Source: JBOGEB01 sp050743125
GTDB lineage: Bacteria > Actinomycetota > Nitriliruptoria > Euzebyales > Egibacteraceae
DNA length: 5,200 nt
NCBI GenBank assembly: GCA_050743125.1
Contig: JBOGEB010000257.1
Span: forward strand, 1-5,200
Direction of reading: 5' to 3'
Of the stretch, positions 1-4,383 are shown one piece after another. The notes under the pieces were generated by a model. The model worked only from the letters and a program-made list of their open reading frames with translations. It was not told where the DNA came from and did not search any database. The translations under genes and the position numbers were made by a program. The first letter of the stretch is position 1. Every line of letters starts with the position of its first letter.

Positions 1-142
1 CCCAGTGCTCGGCCAGCCAATGGTCGACCACGCCGCGCAGGACCACGCCGGGTTTCGGGCTCCACGGGCGCGGCGTCCACCCGCACGCCGCGCACGAGAC
101 GACCAGGGGGACCTCCCGGTCGACGAAGACCACCCCGCTCAT
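1..142 (-). CDS. Small CxxCGW protein B (copy 1), partial at left edge
   Basis: Reading leftwards from an ATG at 142, 47 codons stay open to the window edge, so the C-terminus is missing. The protein starts MSGVVFVDREVPLVVSC and carries C17-A-A-C20-G-W-T-P, then H41 and H46. This CxxC...Hx4H spacing would suit a small zinc-binding fold, which is inference only. The start overlaps the stop of gene A as ATGA (139-142), and an AGGA lies six bases upstream of it (152-149 on the minus strand), so translational coupling in a two-gene operon is likely. The core CAACGWTP is shared with gene A, so the two look like paralogues. I do not recognise a named family. Support for coding: the second copy differs here by a synonymous Val codon (GTC/GTG) and one Val-to-Ala change. 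Confidence 0.6.
   Translation of the reverse strand, partial: MSGVVFVDREVPLVVSCAACGWTPRPWSPKPGVVLRGVVDHWLAEHW
75..95. repeat. 21-bp repeat inside gene B, matching gene A
   Basis: The 21 bases gtccacccgcacgccgcgcac occur here and again at 236-256 in gene A, and both encode the CAACGWT core. In copy 2 the same 21 bases are at 1969-1989, and a 17-base version is at 2130-2146. The duplication edge (71/1965) falls four bases from this repeat, which makes it a candidate recombination site. Confidence 0.85.
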
Positions 143-336
143 CCGGTGTCCTGCCCGTGGCGGGCGTCCCGCCAGCAGCCGATCACGGCCCACAGCAGCA
201 GTGCCGCGGGATGGGCGGGCCAACAGCCCGCCGGGGTCCACCCGCACGCCGCGCACACCAGCACCAACGGGTCCACACGCTCCACCCGCACCGTCGCCAC
301 ACCGCCCGCCCTCGACCGCTCAGCCGTGAAGTCCAT
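139..336 (-). CDS. Small CxxCGW protein A (copy 1), candidate zinc-finger protein
   Basis: A 65-aa protein transcribed divergently from the regulator at 466. The key region is C28-A-A-C31-G-W-T-P, followed by C38, H42, a hydrophobic stretch ALLLWAVIGCW (45-55) with C54, and H60. CxxC plus C54/H60 would make a compact metal site (inference). There is no signal peptide. Coding is supported by comparison with the copy at 2033-2233: the one length difference is exactly three bases (an extra Val at residue 10), and the differences around the first Cys are synonymous (GTG/GTC, TGC/TGT). No good Shine-Dalgarno sequence precedes the ATG, so leaderless or weak initiation is possible. The stop overlaps the start of gene B. 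Function unknown; a DNA- or protein-binding accessory to the adjacent regulator is a guess. Confidence 0.65.
   Translation of the reverse strand: MDFTAERSRAGGVATVRVERVDPLVLVCAACGWTPAGCWPAHPAALLLWAVIGCWRDARHGQDTG
236..256. repeat. 21-bp repeat inside gene A, matching gene B
   Basis: Second occurrence of the 21-base direct repeat at 75-95, in the same reading frame relative to CAACGWT. It shows that genes A and B are paralogous at DNA level, or that the core was exchanged between them. Confidence 0.85.
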
Positions 337-394
337 GACCCGACGTTAACCCGCGAACCCGCCCCACATTCGAAAACCAGTTAACAACCCGACT

Positions 395-400
395 TATAAT
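395..400 (+). promoter_or_regulatory. -10 element TATAAT for regulator 1
   Basis: An exact consensus hexamer that would start a transcript near 407 and give a ~59-nt leader. It is preserved in copy 2 (2292-2297) although bases beside it changed, which argues for function. Confidence 0.5.
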
Positions 401-423
401 CCCAGTCGCGAGCAGGACAATCG

Positions 424-434
424 CCTACCGTAGG
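424..434. promoter_or_regulatory. Palindrome CCTACCGTAGG, candidate operator
   Basis: An 11-bp palindrome between the -10 and the ATG. In copy 2 (2321-2331) it is CCTGCCGTAGG, one base off symmetry. It could be a protein-binding site or a small leader hairpin. Confidence 0.35.
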
Positions 435-465
435 TGTCCCAGGATTGACTAGGTTGGGGGAAGAC

Positions 466-1797
466 ATGGACAAGGTGGAGGTCGTGACCGAGCTGCGGAT
501 CCGCCGCGAGGTCGCCAAGCAGATCCGCAACGAGCTCGTCCGAGACATTCAGCAGCACTGCCAGCCGCGCACCGAGCTGAACGAGGTCAGCCTGTTCGGC
601 TGGGAGCGGCGCAAGCACGCGCCCGACAGCGTCCACGCCAAGGCGCTGTGCGCCCACTTCGACGTGAGCGACGTGGCCAAGCTTGGGGTGGGCTGGGACG
701 ACGAGGCTGACCTCCACTGGACCTACGCAACCACACAGGAGAGAAGGCTCGAAGTGGACAGACGATTGCTTTTGCGCAGGGGCGTAGAGTTCGGTGTGGC
801 GGCGTTGCTGCCGGTCGGTCCGCTGACCGCGCTCGGGCAGCGTCTCGGCAGCCGTCTCCGGATCGGCCCGGGTGACGTCCTAGCGGCCGAGCGGATCGCC
901 ACCCGCCTCGCCGTCGAATACCTCGCCAGCCCCGACACCGAGACCGCCCGAGCAGCGGTCGCGCACGCGCGCACCCTCACCGACCGGCTTGCCCACGCCT
1001 CGCTGGCCGGACCCACGGTTCGCACCCGCCTGATGGCCGTCTCGAGCGACGCGGCCGCCCTTGCCGCCGAGGTCTACTCGAGCGAAGCAAGGCGCGTCGA
1101 ATGCCGCGGATGGTGCGAGCAGGCGTTGACGCTCGCCCGCGAGGCTGGCGACGGCCGGCTTGAGGCGCTGGCGCTCACGTTGCACGCGACTCACGCGACT
1201 CAGACGTCCGTGCCGCGGCTGCCGGGCAGCCGCGCGCCGTCCGAATGCCTCGCCGCCATGAAGGCTGCGGTTGGGCTTGGACGCCATCTGCCGCCTGCTG
1301 AGCGCGCTTACGTGCACGGCTACTTGGGCCGTTATCTCGCCGGCGAGGGCGAGGACGCCGGGTCAGGCCGGGCTGTGGAGCAGATGGCCAGGGCCGCGGA
1401 GCGTGCTGGCCATGACGGTGGCGGCTGGGGTTGGTGGTCAGAGCAGGCCCAACTGTCCGGCTGGGCCGACACCCCTCGCGCCGTCGTGTTCAGCGGACTC
1501 CGCCCGTGGTATCTCGGCCGCATTCGTGAGGCGGTACCGCTGTTTGGGGACGCGCTCGAAGGCACGGTCGCGCCGGCGCGTCGCGCGGAGACCCAGTCGG
1601 ACCTCAGCTTCGGCTGGGCGGAGCTCGACGACCCGGACCGTGCGTCGGCGGCTGGGATCGCCGCGCTCGACCAGAGCGAAGGACGCGATCTCGGCTACGT
1701 CAAGGACCGTCTCCGCGCCATCCGCCGTGGCTGGCCTGCCAAGTGGGACGATCTGGAGTGCATCCGTGCGTTGGACGAGCGGCTCGCCACCGCTTGA
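466..1797 (+). CDS. XRE-like HTH regulator with TPR-like C-terminal domain (copy 1)
   Basis: A 443-aa cytoplasmic protein with the build of actinobacterial XRE/TPR regulators. Residues ~5-75 form a diverged helix-turn-helix region with the hallmark F-G-W-E-R-R-K-H-A-P (44-53) and LCAHF (61-65). A linker with the typical V-D-R-R-L-L-L-R-R-G (97-106) and a hydrophobic stretch (107-122) follows. From ~140 on the protein is alpha-helical with TPR-like segments, for example EQALTLAREAGDGRLEALAL (218-237), 275-315, a Trp-rich part (321-333) and 340-420. In-frame TTG codons lie up to 21 bases upstream, but copy 2 carries an extra base just before the ATG that puts them out of frame, so the ATG preceded by GGGGGAAG (456-463) is the start. 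Residues 1-203 equal copy 2; the rest differs. Ligand and targets are unknown; autoregulation of the divergent promoter is plausible. Confidence 0.85.
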   Translation: MDKVEVVTELRIRREVAKQIRNELVRDIQQHCQPRTELNEVSLFGWERRKHAPDSVHAKALCAHFDVSDVAKLGVGWDDEADLHWTYATTQERRLEVDRRLLLRRGVEFGVAALLPVGPLTALGQRLGSRLRIGPGDVLAAERIATRLAVEYLASPDTETARAAVAHARTLTDRLAHASLAGPTVRTRLMAVSSDAAALAAEVYSSEARRVECRGWCEQALTLAREAGDGRLEALALTLHATHATQTSVPRLPGSRAPSECLAAMKAAVGLGRHLPPAERAYVHGYLGRYLAGEGEDAGSGRAVEQMARAAERAGHDGGGWGWWSEQAQLSGWADTPRAVVFSGLRPWYLGRIREAVPLFGDALEGTVAPARRAETQSDLSFGWAELDDPDRASAAGIAALDQSEGRDLGYVKDRLRAIRRGWPAKWDDLECIRALDERLATA

Positions 1798-1830
1798 GCC
1801 GTTCCATCCCCGACGGACGAAGGCCCTCAG

Positions 1831-1964
1831 AACCTGTTTGGGAACCGCGGCCTTGCCCTGTGGGCGAAGCGGAGCGGAGCGCGGTTTCGGTGGCCACAAG
1901 CCGTCCGAAACCGCCTCAGATATAACAAAATCAGACGACGATCGCCTGACAGCAGGGTCGGGCT
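1831..1964. other. 134-bp joint between the two cassettes
   Basis: Sequence that does not match what follows cassette copy 2 or precedes cassette copy 1. It holds a 10-bp hairpin (1881-1914) and a stretch (1921-1959) resembling a decayed piece of the cassette promoter: TATAA, then TCAG, then ATCGCCTG, in the same order as at 2292-2324 but with five fewer bases between TATAA and ATCGCCTG. No gene is supported apart from the tail of the broken B copy that reads through it. Confidence 0.5.
1881..1914. terminator. Perfect 10-bp stem hairpin, likely terminator of regulator 1
   Basis: gcggtttcgg (1881-1890) pairs perfectly with ccgaaaccgc (1905-1914) across a 14-nt loop, 84 bases after the regulator stop. 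There is no T-tract, as is common for actinobacterial terminators. Its symmetry would let it work in both directions, including against the truncated B copy that runs through it. Confidence 0.5.
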
Positions 1965-2032
1965 CGGCGTCCACCCGCACGCCGCGCACGAGGCGACCAG
2001 GGGGACCTCCCGGTCGACGAACACCACCCCGC

Positions 2033-2233
2033 TCATCCGGGGCACTGCCCGTGGCGGGCGTCCCGCCAGCAGCCGATCACGGCCCACAGCAGCCGGGCCG
2101 CGGGATGGGCGGGCCAACAGCCCGCCGGGGTCCACCCGCACGCCGCACAGACCAGCACCAACGGGTCCACACGCTCCACCCGCACCGTCGCCACACCGCC
2201 CGCAACCCTCGACCGCTCAGCCGTGAAGTCCAT
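2033..2233 (-). CDS. Small CxxCGW protein A2 (copy 2)
   Basis: A 66-aa paralogue of the protein at 139-336, divergent from regulator 2. It keeps CAACGWTP (Cys at 29 and 32), C39, H43, C55 and H61. Changes are an inserted Val at residue 10, Leu-to-Arg in the hydrophobic stretch (AARLLW in place of AALLLW) and QCPG in place of QDTG at the C-terminus. The intact frame, the three-base indel and the synonymous changes suggest it stayed under selection at least for a time after duplication. Its former partner B is truncated in this copy, so if A and B act as a pair, A2 must now act alone or with the intact B of copy 1. Function unknown. Confidence 0.6.
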   Translation of the reverse strand: MDFTAERSRVAGGVATVRVERVDPLVLVCAACGWTPAGCWPAHPAARLLWAVIGCWRDARHGQCPG

Positions 2234-2363
2234 GACCCGACGTTAACCCGCGAACCCGCCCCACATTCGAAAACCAGTCAATGACCCGACTTATAATCTC
2301 AGTCGCTACGAGGACAATCGCCTGCCGTAGGTGTCCCAGGATTGACTAGGTTGGGGGAAGACT
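2234..2363. promoter_or_regulatory. Divergent promoter/operator region, copy 2
   Basis: The 130-bp counterpart of 337-465. TATAAT is at 2292-2297, the near-palindrome CCTGCCGTAGG at 2321-2331, and the ribosome site GGGGGAAG at 2353-2360. The repeat is longer here: ATGACCCGAC occurs at 2232-2241 (over the gene A2 start) and 2281-2290 (just before the -10). One inserted T at ~2363 lengthens the spacing between ribosome site and start codon by one base relative to copy 1. Differences between copies fall mainly at 2279-2283 and 2307-2311, between the conserved elements. Confidence 0.55.
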
Positions 2364-3680
2364 ATGGACAAGGTGGAGGTCGTGACCGAGCTGCGGATCC
2401 GCCGCGAGGTCGCCAAGCAGATCCGCAACGAGCTCGTCCGAGACATTCAGCAGCACTGCCAGCCGCGCACCGAGCTGAACGAGGTCAGCCTGTTCGGCTG
2501 GGAGCGGCGCAAGCACGCGCCCGACAGCGTCCACGCCAAGGCGCTGTGCGCCCACTTCGACGTGAGCGACGTGGCCAAGCTTGGGGTGGGCTGGGACGAC
2601 GAGGCTGACCTCCACTGGACCTACGCAACCACACAGGAGAGAAGGCTCGAAGTGGACAGACGATTGCTTTTGCGCAGGGGCGTAGAGTTCGGTGTGGCGG
2701 CGTTGCTGCCGGTCGGTCCGCTGACCGCGCTCGGGCAGCGTCTCGGCAGCCGTCTCCGGATCGGCCCGGGTGACGTCCTAGCGGCCGAGCGGATCGCCAC
2801 CCGCCTCGCCGTCGAATACCTCGCCAGCCCCGACACCGAGACCGCCCGAGCAGCGGTCGCGCACGCGCGCACCCTCACCGACCGGCTTGCCCACGCCTCG
2901 CTGGCCGGACCCACGGTTCGCACCCGCCTGATGGCCGTCTCGAGCGACGCGGCCGCCCTCGCCGCCGAGGTCTGCTCCAGCGAATCACGGCCCGGCGAAG
3001 CCCGCGGATGGGACGAGCAGGCGTTGACGCTCGCCCGCGAGGCTGGCGACGGCCGGCTTGAGGCGCTCGCGCTCGCGTCGTTCGTGGCTCACGGCCGTAC
3101 GAAGCTGCCGGGCAGCTTCGCGGCCGACTCCCTCACGAACGCGAAGGCTGCGGCTGGGCTTGGCCGCCATCTGCCGCCGGCTGAGCGCGCTTACGTGCAC
3201 GGCTACTTGGGCCGTACGCTCGCTGGCGCGGGCGAGGACGCCGGGTCAGGCCGGGCTGTGGAGCAGATGGCCAGGGCCGCGGGCCGTGCTGGCCATGACG
3301 GCGCCGGTTGGGGCTGGTGGTCCGAGCAGGCCCAGCTGTCCGGCTGGGCCGACACCCCTCGCGCCGTCGTGTTCAGCGGGCTCCGCCCGTACTATCTCGG
3401 ACGCCATCGTGAGGCTGTACCGCTGTTCGAGGACGCGCTCGAAGGCACGGCCGTGCCGGCGCGTCGCGCGTTGACCCAGTCGGACCTTTCGTTCGCCTGG
3501 GCGGAGCTCGACGACCCGGACCGTGCGTCGGCGGCTGGGATCGCCACGCTCGACGAGATCGCAGGGCAGGATTTGCGCTACGTCAAGGACCGTCTCCGCG
3601 CCATCCGCCGTGGCTGGCCTGCCAAGTGGGACCATCTGGAGTGCATCCGTGCGTTGGACGAGCGGCTCGCCACCGCTTGA
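2364..3680 (+). CDS. XRE-like HTH regulator with TPR-like C-terminal domain (copy 2)
   Basis: A 438-aa paralogue of the regulator at 466-1797. Residues 1-203 (HTH region, V-D-R-R-L-L-L-R-R-G linker and first helices) are identical, so DNA-binding specificity should be the same. From residue 204 it differs: six replacements in 204-219, a re-written segment at ~238-264 that is five residues shorter, and about 18 scattered changes afterwards. Several of these are radical, for example Thr for Tyr, Tyr for Trp, His for Ile, Leu for Glu and Arg for Gly. The frame stays open throughout and the indels are in-frame, so both copies look functional. The likely meaning is a changed ligand or partner on a shared scaffold (inference). 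The ATG is preceded by GGGGGAAG at 2353-2360. The lipoprotein gene starts 91 bases downstream on the same strand, with a small inverted repeat between. Confidence 0.85.
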   Translation: MDKVEVVTELRIRREVAKQIRNELVRDIQQHCQPRTELNEVSLFGWERRKHAPDSVHAKALCAHFDVSDVAKLGVGWDDEADLHWTYATTQERRLEVDRRLLLRRGVEFGVAALLPVGPLTALGQRLGSRLRIGPGDVLAAERIATRLAVEYLASPDTETARAAVAHARTLTDRLAHASLAGPTVRTRLMAVSSDAAALAAEVCSSESRPGEARGWDEQALTLAREAGDGRLEALALASFVAHGRTKLPGSFAADSLTNAKAAAGLGRHLPPAERAYVHGYLGRTLAGAGEDAGSGRAVEQMARAAGRAGHDGAGWGWWSEQAQLSGWADTPRAVVFSGLRPYYLGRHREAVPLFEDALEGTAVPARRALTQSDLSFAWAELDDPDRASAAGIATLDEIAGQDLRYVKDRLRAIRRGWPAKWDHLECIRALDERLATA

Positions 3681-3711
3681 GCCGTTCCATCCCCGACGGA
3701 CGAAGACCCTC

Positions 3712-3745
3712 AGCGCTGCCGGGGGGCCTCGTCTCCAGCAGCGCT
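3712..3745. terminator. 8-bp inverted repeat between regulator 2 and the lipoprotein gene
   Basis: AGCGCTGC (3712-3719) and GCAGCGCT (3738-3745) are perfectly complementary across an 18-nt G-rich loop, 31 bases after the regulator stop. There is no T-tract. It could be a terminator, an attenuator or a protein-binding site. It straddles the right edge of cassette copy 2 (3713). Confidence 0.35.
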
Positions 3746-3758
3746 TGCCGCGCGATTC

Positions 3759-3764
3759 AGGAGA
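3759..3764 (+). promoter_or_regulatory. Ribosome-binding site AGGAGA
   Basis: A strong Shine-Dalgarno sequence seven bases before the ATG at 3772. It fixes the lipoprotein start against the longer open frame that extends back to 3523 inside the regulator. Confidence 0.75.
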
Positions 3765-3771
3765 TCCTGCC

Positions 3772-4149
3772 ATGAATCCCACTAGAGGGCCGTCTCCGCT
3801 GCATCTGCTCGTGTTCACGGTCTTCGTGTCGCTCGCGGCCGGCTGCGGCGTCCCTCCTGGACTCAACAGCGGCCCGCACACCATCGTGTACGAGGTCATC
3901 GGGGCCGAGAAAGCCGGCAACATCACCTACGCCGCGGGCGGCGGCGGGATCGCCCAGGACAACGGCGTCGTCCTGCCGTGGCGAAAAGAGCTCCAAGTTG
4001 ACGGGCCGCTCAGTCTGGCGCAGGTGAGCGCCCAGAACGCGGGCGGCGGGACGATCACCTGCCGGATCACCGTGGACGGCAAGGTCGTCAAGGAACTCAG
4101 CTCGCAGGGCGAGTACGCGGTTGTGTCCTGCGCCTCCGGCCCGTTGTAG
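3772..4149 (+). CDS. MmpS-like secreted lipoprotein
   Basis: A 125-aa protein. It has a short charged N-terminus (R5), a hydrophobic stretch 10-23 and a lipobox-like L-A-A-G-C with Cys25 as lipidation site, so the mature part should be anchored on the outer face of the membrane. The mature domain shows the pattern of the MmpS family of actinobacteria: V-Y-E-V near 39-42, N-I-T-Y (50-53), a central V-L-P-W (67-70), and I-T-C-R-I-T-V-D-G (95-103) paired with A-V-V-S-C (116-120). C97 and C120 are the expected disulfide pair. In mycobacteria MmpS proteins partner MmpL transporters, but no transporter gene is in this window, so it is an orphan here. It may be read from the regulator 2 transcript or from its own promoter; none is obvious. 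Assignment is from remembered family pattern, not a search. Confidence 0.75.
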   Translation: MNPTRGPSPLHLLVFTVFVSLAAGCGVPPGLNSGPHTIVYEVIGAEKAGNITYAAGGGGIAQDNGVVLPWRKELQVDGPLSLAQVSAQNAGGGTITCRITVDGKVVKELSSQGEYAVVSCASGPL

Positions 4150-4281
4150 CCCCTGTGGCCGGCCCACGTCGGGCATGCGCCCCGCGTCCGCACGCCATCT
4201 TGGCATAGATAGCAGCGCGCCTGCACAAGGGGCGCTCACCCCACGCCGGACGGTGCCGGAGCCGCGCTTTCATGCCCCCCT

Positions 4282-4302
4282 TGCCCACCCCCGGATTGGG
4301 CA
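4282..4302. terminator. Small hairpin TGCCCA/TGGGCA
   Basis: TGCCCA (4282-4287) pairs with TGGGCA (4297-4302) across nine bases, between convergently oriented genes. It is short and lacks a T-tract, so a role as terminator is only possible. Confidence 0.25.
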
Positions 4303-4347
4303 GGCTGGGTCAGGTTTGGCAAAAACCGCAGGTCGCCAATGGATGGA

Positions 4348-4372
4348 ACGACATGTAGGTAATGGTTGTCGT
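4348..4372. repeat. Inverted repeat ACGACA/TGTCGT near truncation point
   Basis: ACGACA (4348-4353) and TGTCGT (4367-4372) flank a 13-nt spacer, with the palindrome ACATGT overlapping at 4351-4356. It ends 11 bases from the place where the minus-strand gene loses homology, so it may relate to the breakpoint. Confidence 0.3.
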
Positions 4373-4383
4373 GTGACATCCGG

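Larger units (their letters stand above)
337..465. promoter_or_regulatory. Divergent promoter/operator region, copy 1
   Basis: A 129-bp gap between gene A (minus) and the regulator (plus). It holds a perfect TATAAT at 395-400, unusual in such GC-rich DNA, without a convincing -35 box at 17-18 bp. The surrounding cTTATAAt is near-palindromic, so it could also serve gene A on the other strand. The heptamer ACCCGAC occurs at 338-344, touching the gene A start codon, and at 387-393, just before the -10; the same 49-bp spacing is kept in copy 2. A palindrome CCTAC-C-GTAGG lies at 424-434 in the presumed 5' UTR, flanked by GGACA (415-419) and TGTCC (435-439). These are candidate autoregulatory operators. 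The regulator itself is the obvious ligand, but that is inference. Confidence 0.55.
71..1830 (+). repeat. Cassette copy 1 of a ~1.75-kb tandem duplication
   Basis: Homology with 1965-3713 begins at cggcgtccaccc (71) and ends at ccctcag (1830). The unit contains the 5' part of gene B, gene A, the divergent promoter region and the whole regulator gene. Identity is patchy: about nine bases in ten in the A/B and intergenic part, complete for the first 596 bases of the regulator, clearly lower in its second half, then almost complete over the last ~100 coding bases and 33 bases beyond the stop. Sequence on either side of the unit does not match between copies. Confidence 0.95.
1827..2036 (-). pseudogene. 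Truncated copy of small protein B (copy 2)
   Basis: Starts with an ATG at 2036 that overlaps the gene A2 stop (ATGA). The product begins MSGVVFVDREVPLVASC and keeps the C-A-A-C-G-W-T-P core. Homology to gene B then stops at 1965, the edge of the duplication. The frame runs on through unrelated joint DNA, including the terminator-like hairpin, giving a 69-aa product with an Arg-rich tail that lacks the second His pair of copy 1. The AGGA upstream of the intact copy is AGTG here, so coupled initiation is probably weakened. I read it as a 3'-truncated remnant; a functional novel short protein cannot be ruled out. Confidence 0.6.
1965..3713 (+). repeat. Cassette copy 2 of the tandem duplication
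   Basis: Direct repeat of 71-1830 in the same orientation, about 1.75 kb. It includes a 5' fragment of gene B, gene A2, the promoter region and regulator 2, and ends 33 bases after the regulator stop. The right flank leads into the lipoprotein gene, while the left flank of copy 1 leads into the rest of gene B. The simplest original order is therefore B, A, regulator, lipoprotein, with the middle duplicated. Confidence 0.95.
4150..4383. other. Non-coding stretch between lipoprotein and broken gene
   Basis: No ORF here has convincing protein character. Visible structure is limited to two small inverted repeats (4282-4302 and 4348-4372). No tRNA-like sequence or integrase core site was recognised. 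The right border is the point where homology to the truncated minus-strand gene ends. Confidence 0.5.

Noticed and set aside
445..465. TTG start at 445 adding seven residues to regulator 1
   Set aside because: The extension is out of frame in copy 2 and the ATG at 466 has a well-placed GGGGGAAG.
1062..1760. Diversity-generating retroelement explaining the variable regulator half
   Set aside because: Changes are not limited to adenine positions, there is no template/variable repeat pair, and no reverse transcriptase is in the window.
1271..2284. Long plus-strand frame overlapping regulator 1 and the following region
   Set aside because: Its sequence is Arg/Ser/Pro-rich, overlaps the well-supported regulator out of frame, and reads through the hairpin and the antisense of genes A/B.
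2342..2608. Plus-strand frame starting at the upstream GTG/TTG of copy 2
   Set aside because: It exists only because of the one-base insertion before the ATG and reads the regulator in the wrong frame.
71..3713. CRISPR array or insertion sequence as explanation for the repeats
   Set aside because: Only two long gene-bearing copies are present, without short regular spacers, terminal inverted repeats or a transposase.
3246..3926. 226-aa minus-strand frame across the end of regulator 2 and the lipoprotein
   Set aside because: Antisense to two better-supported genes; typical GC-rich shadow frame without family character.
4150..4383. tRNA gene or attachment site in the gap
   Set aside because: No cloverleaf, T-loop sequence or paired core sites could be found.
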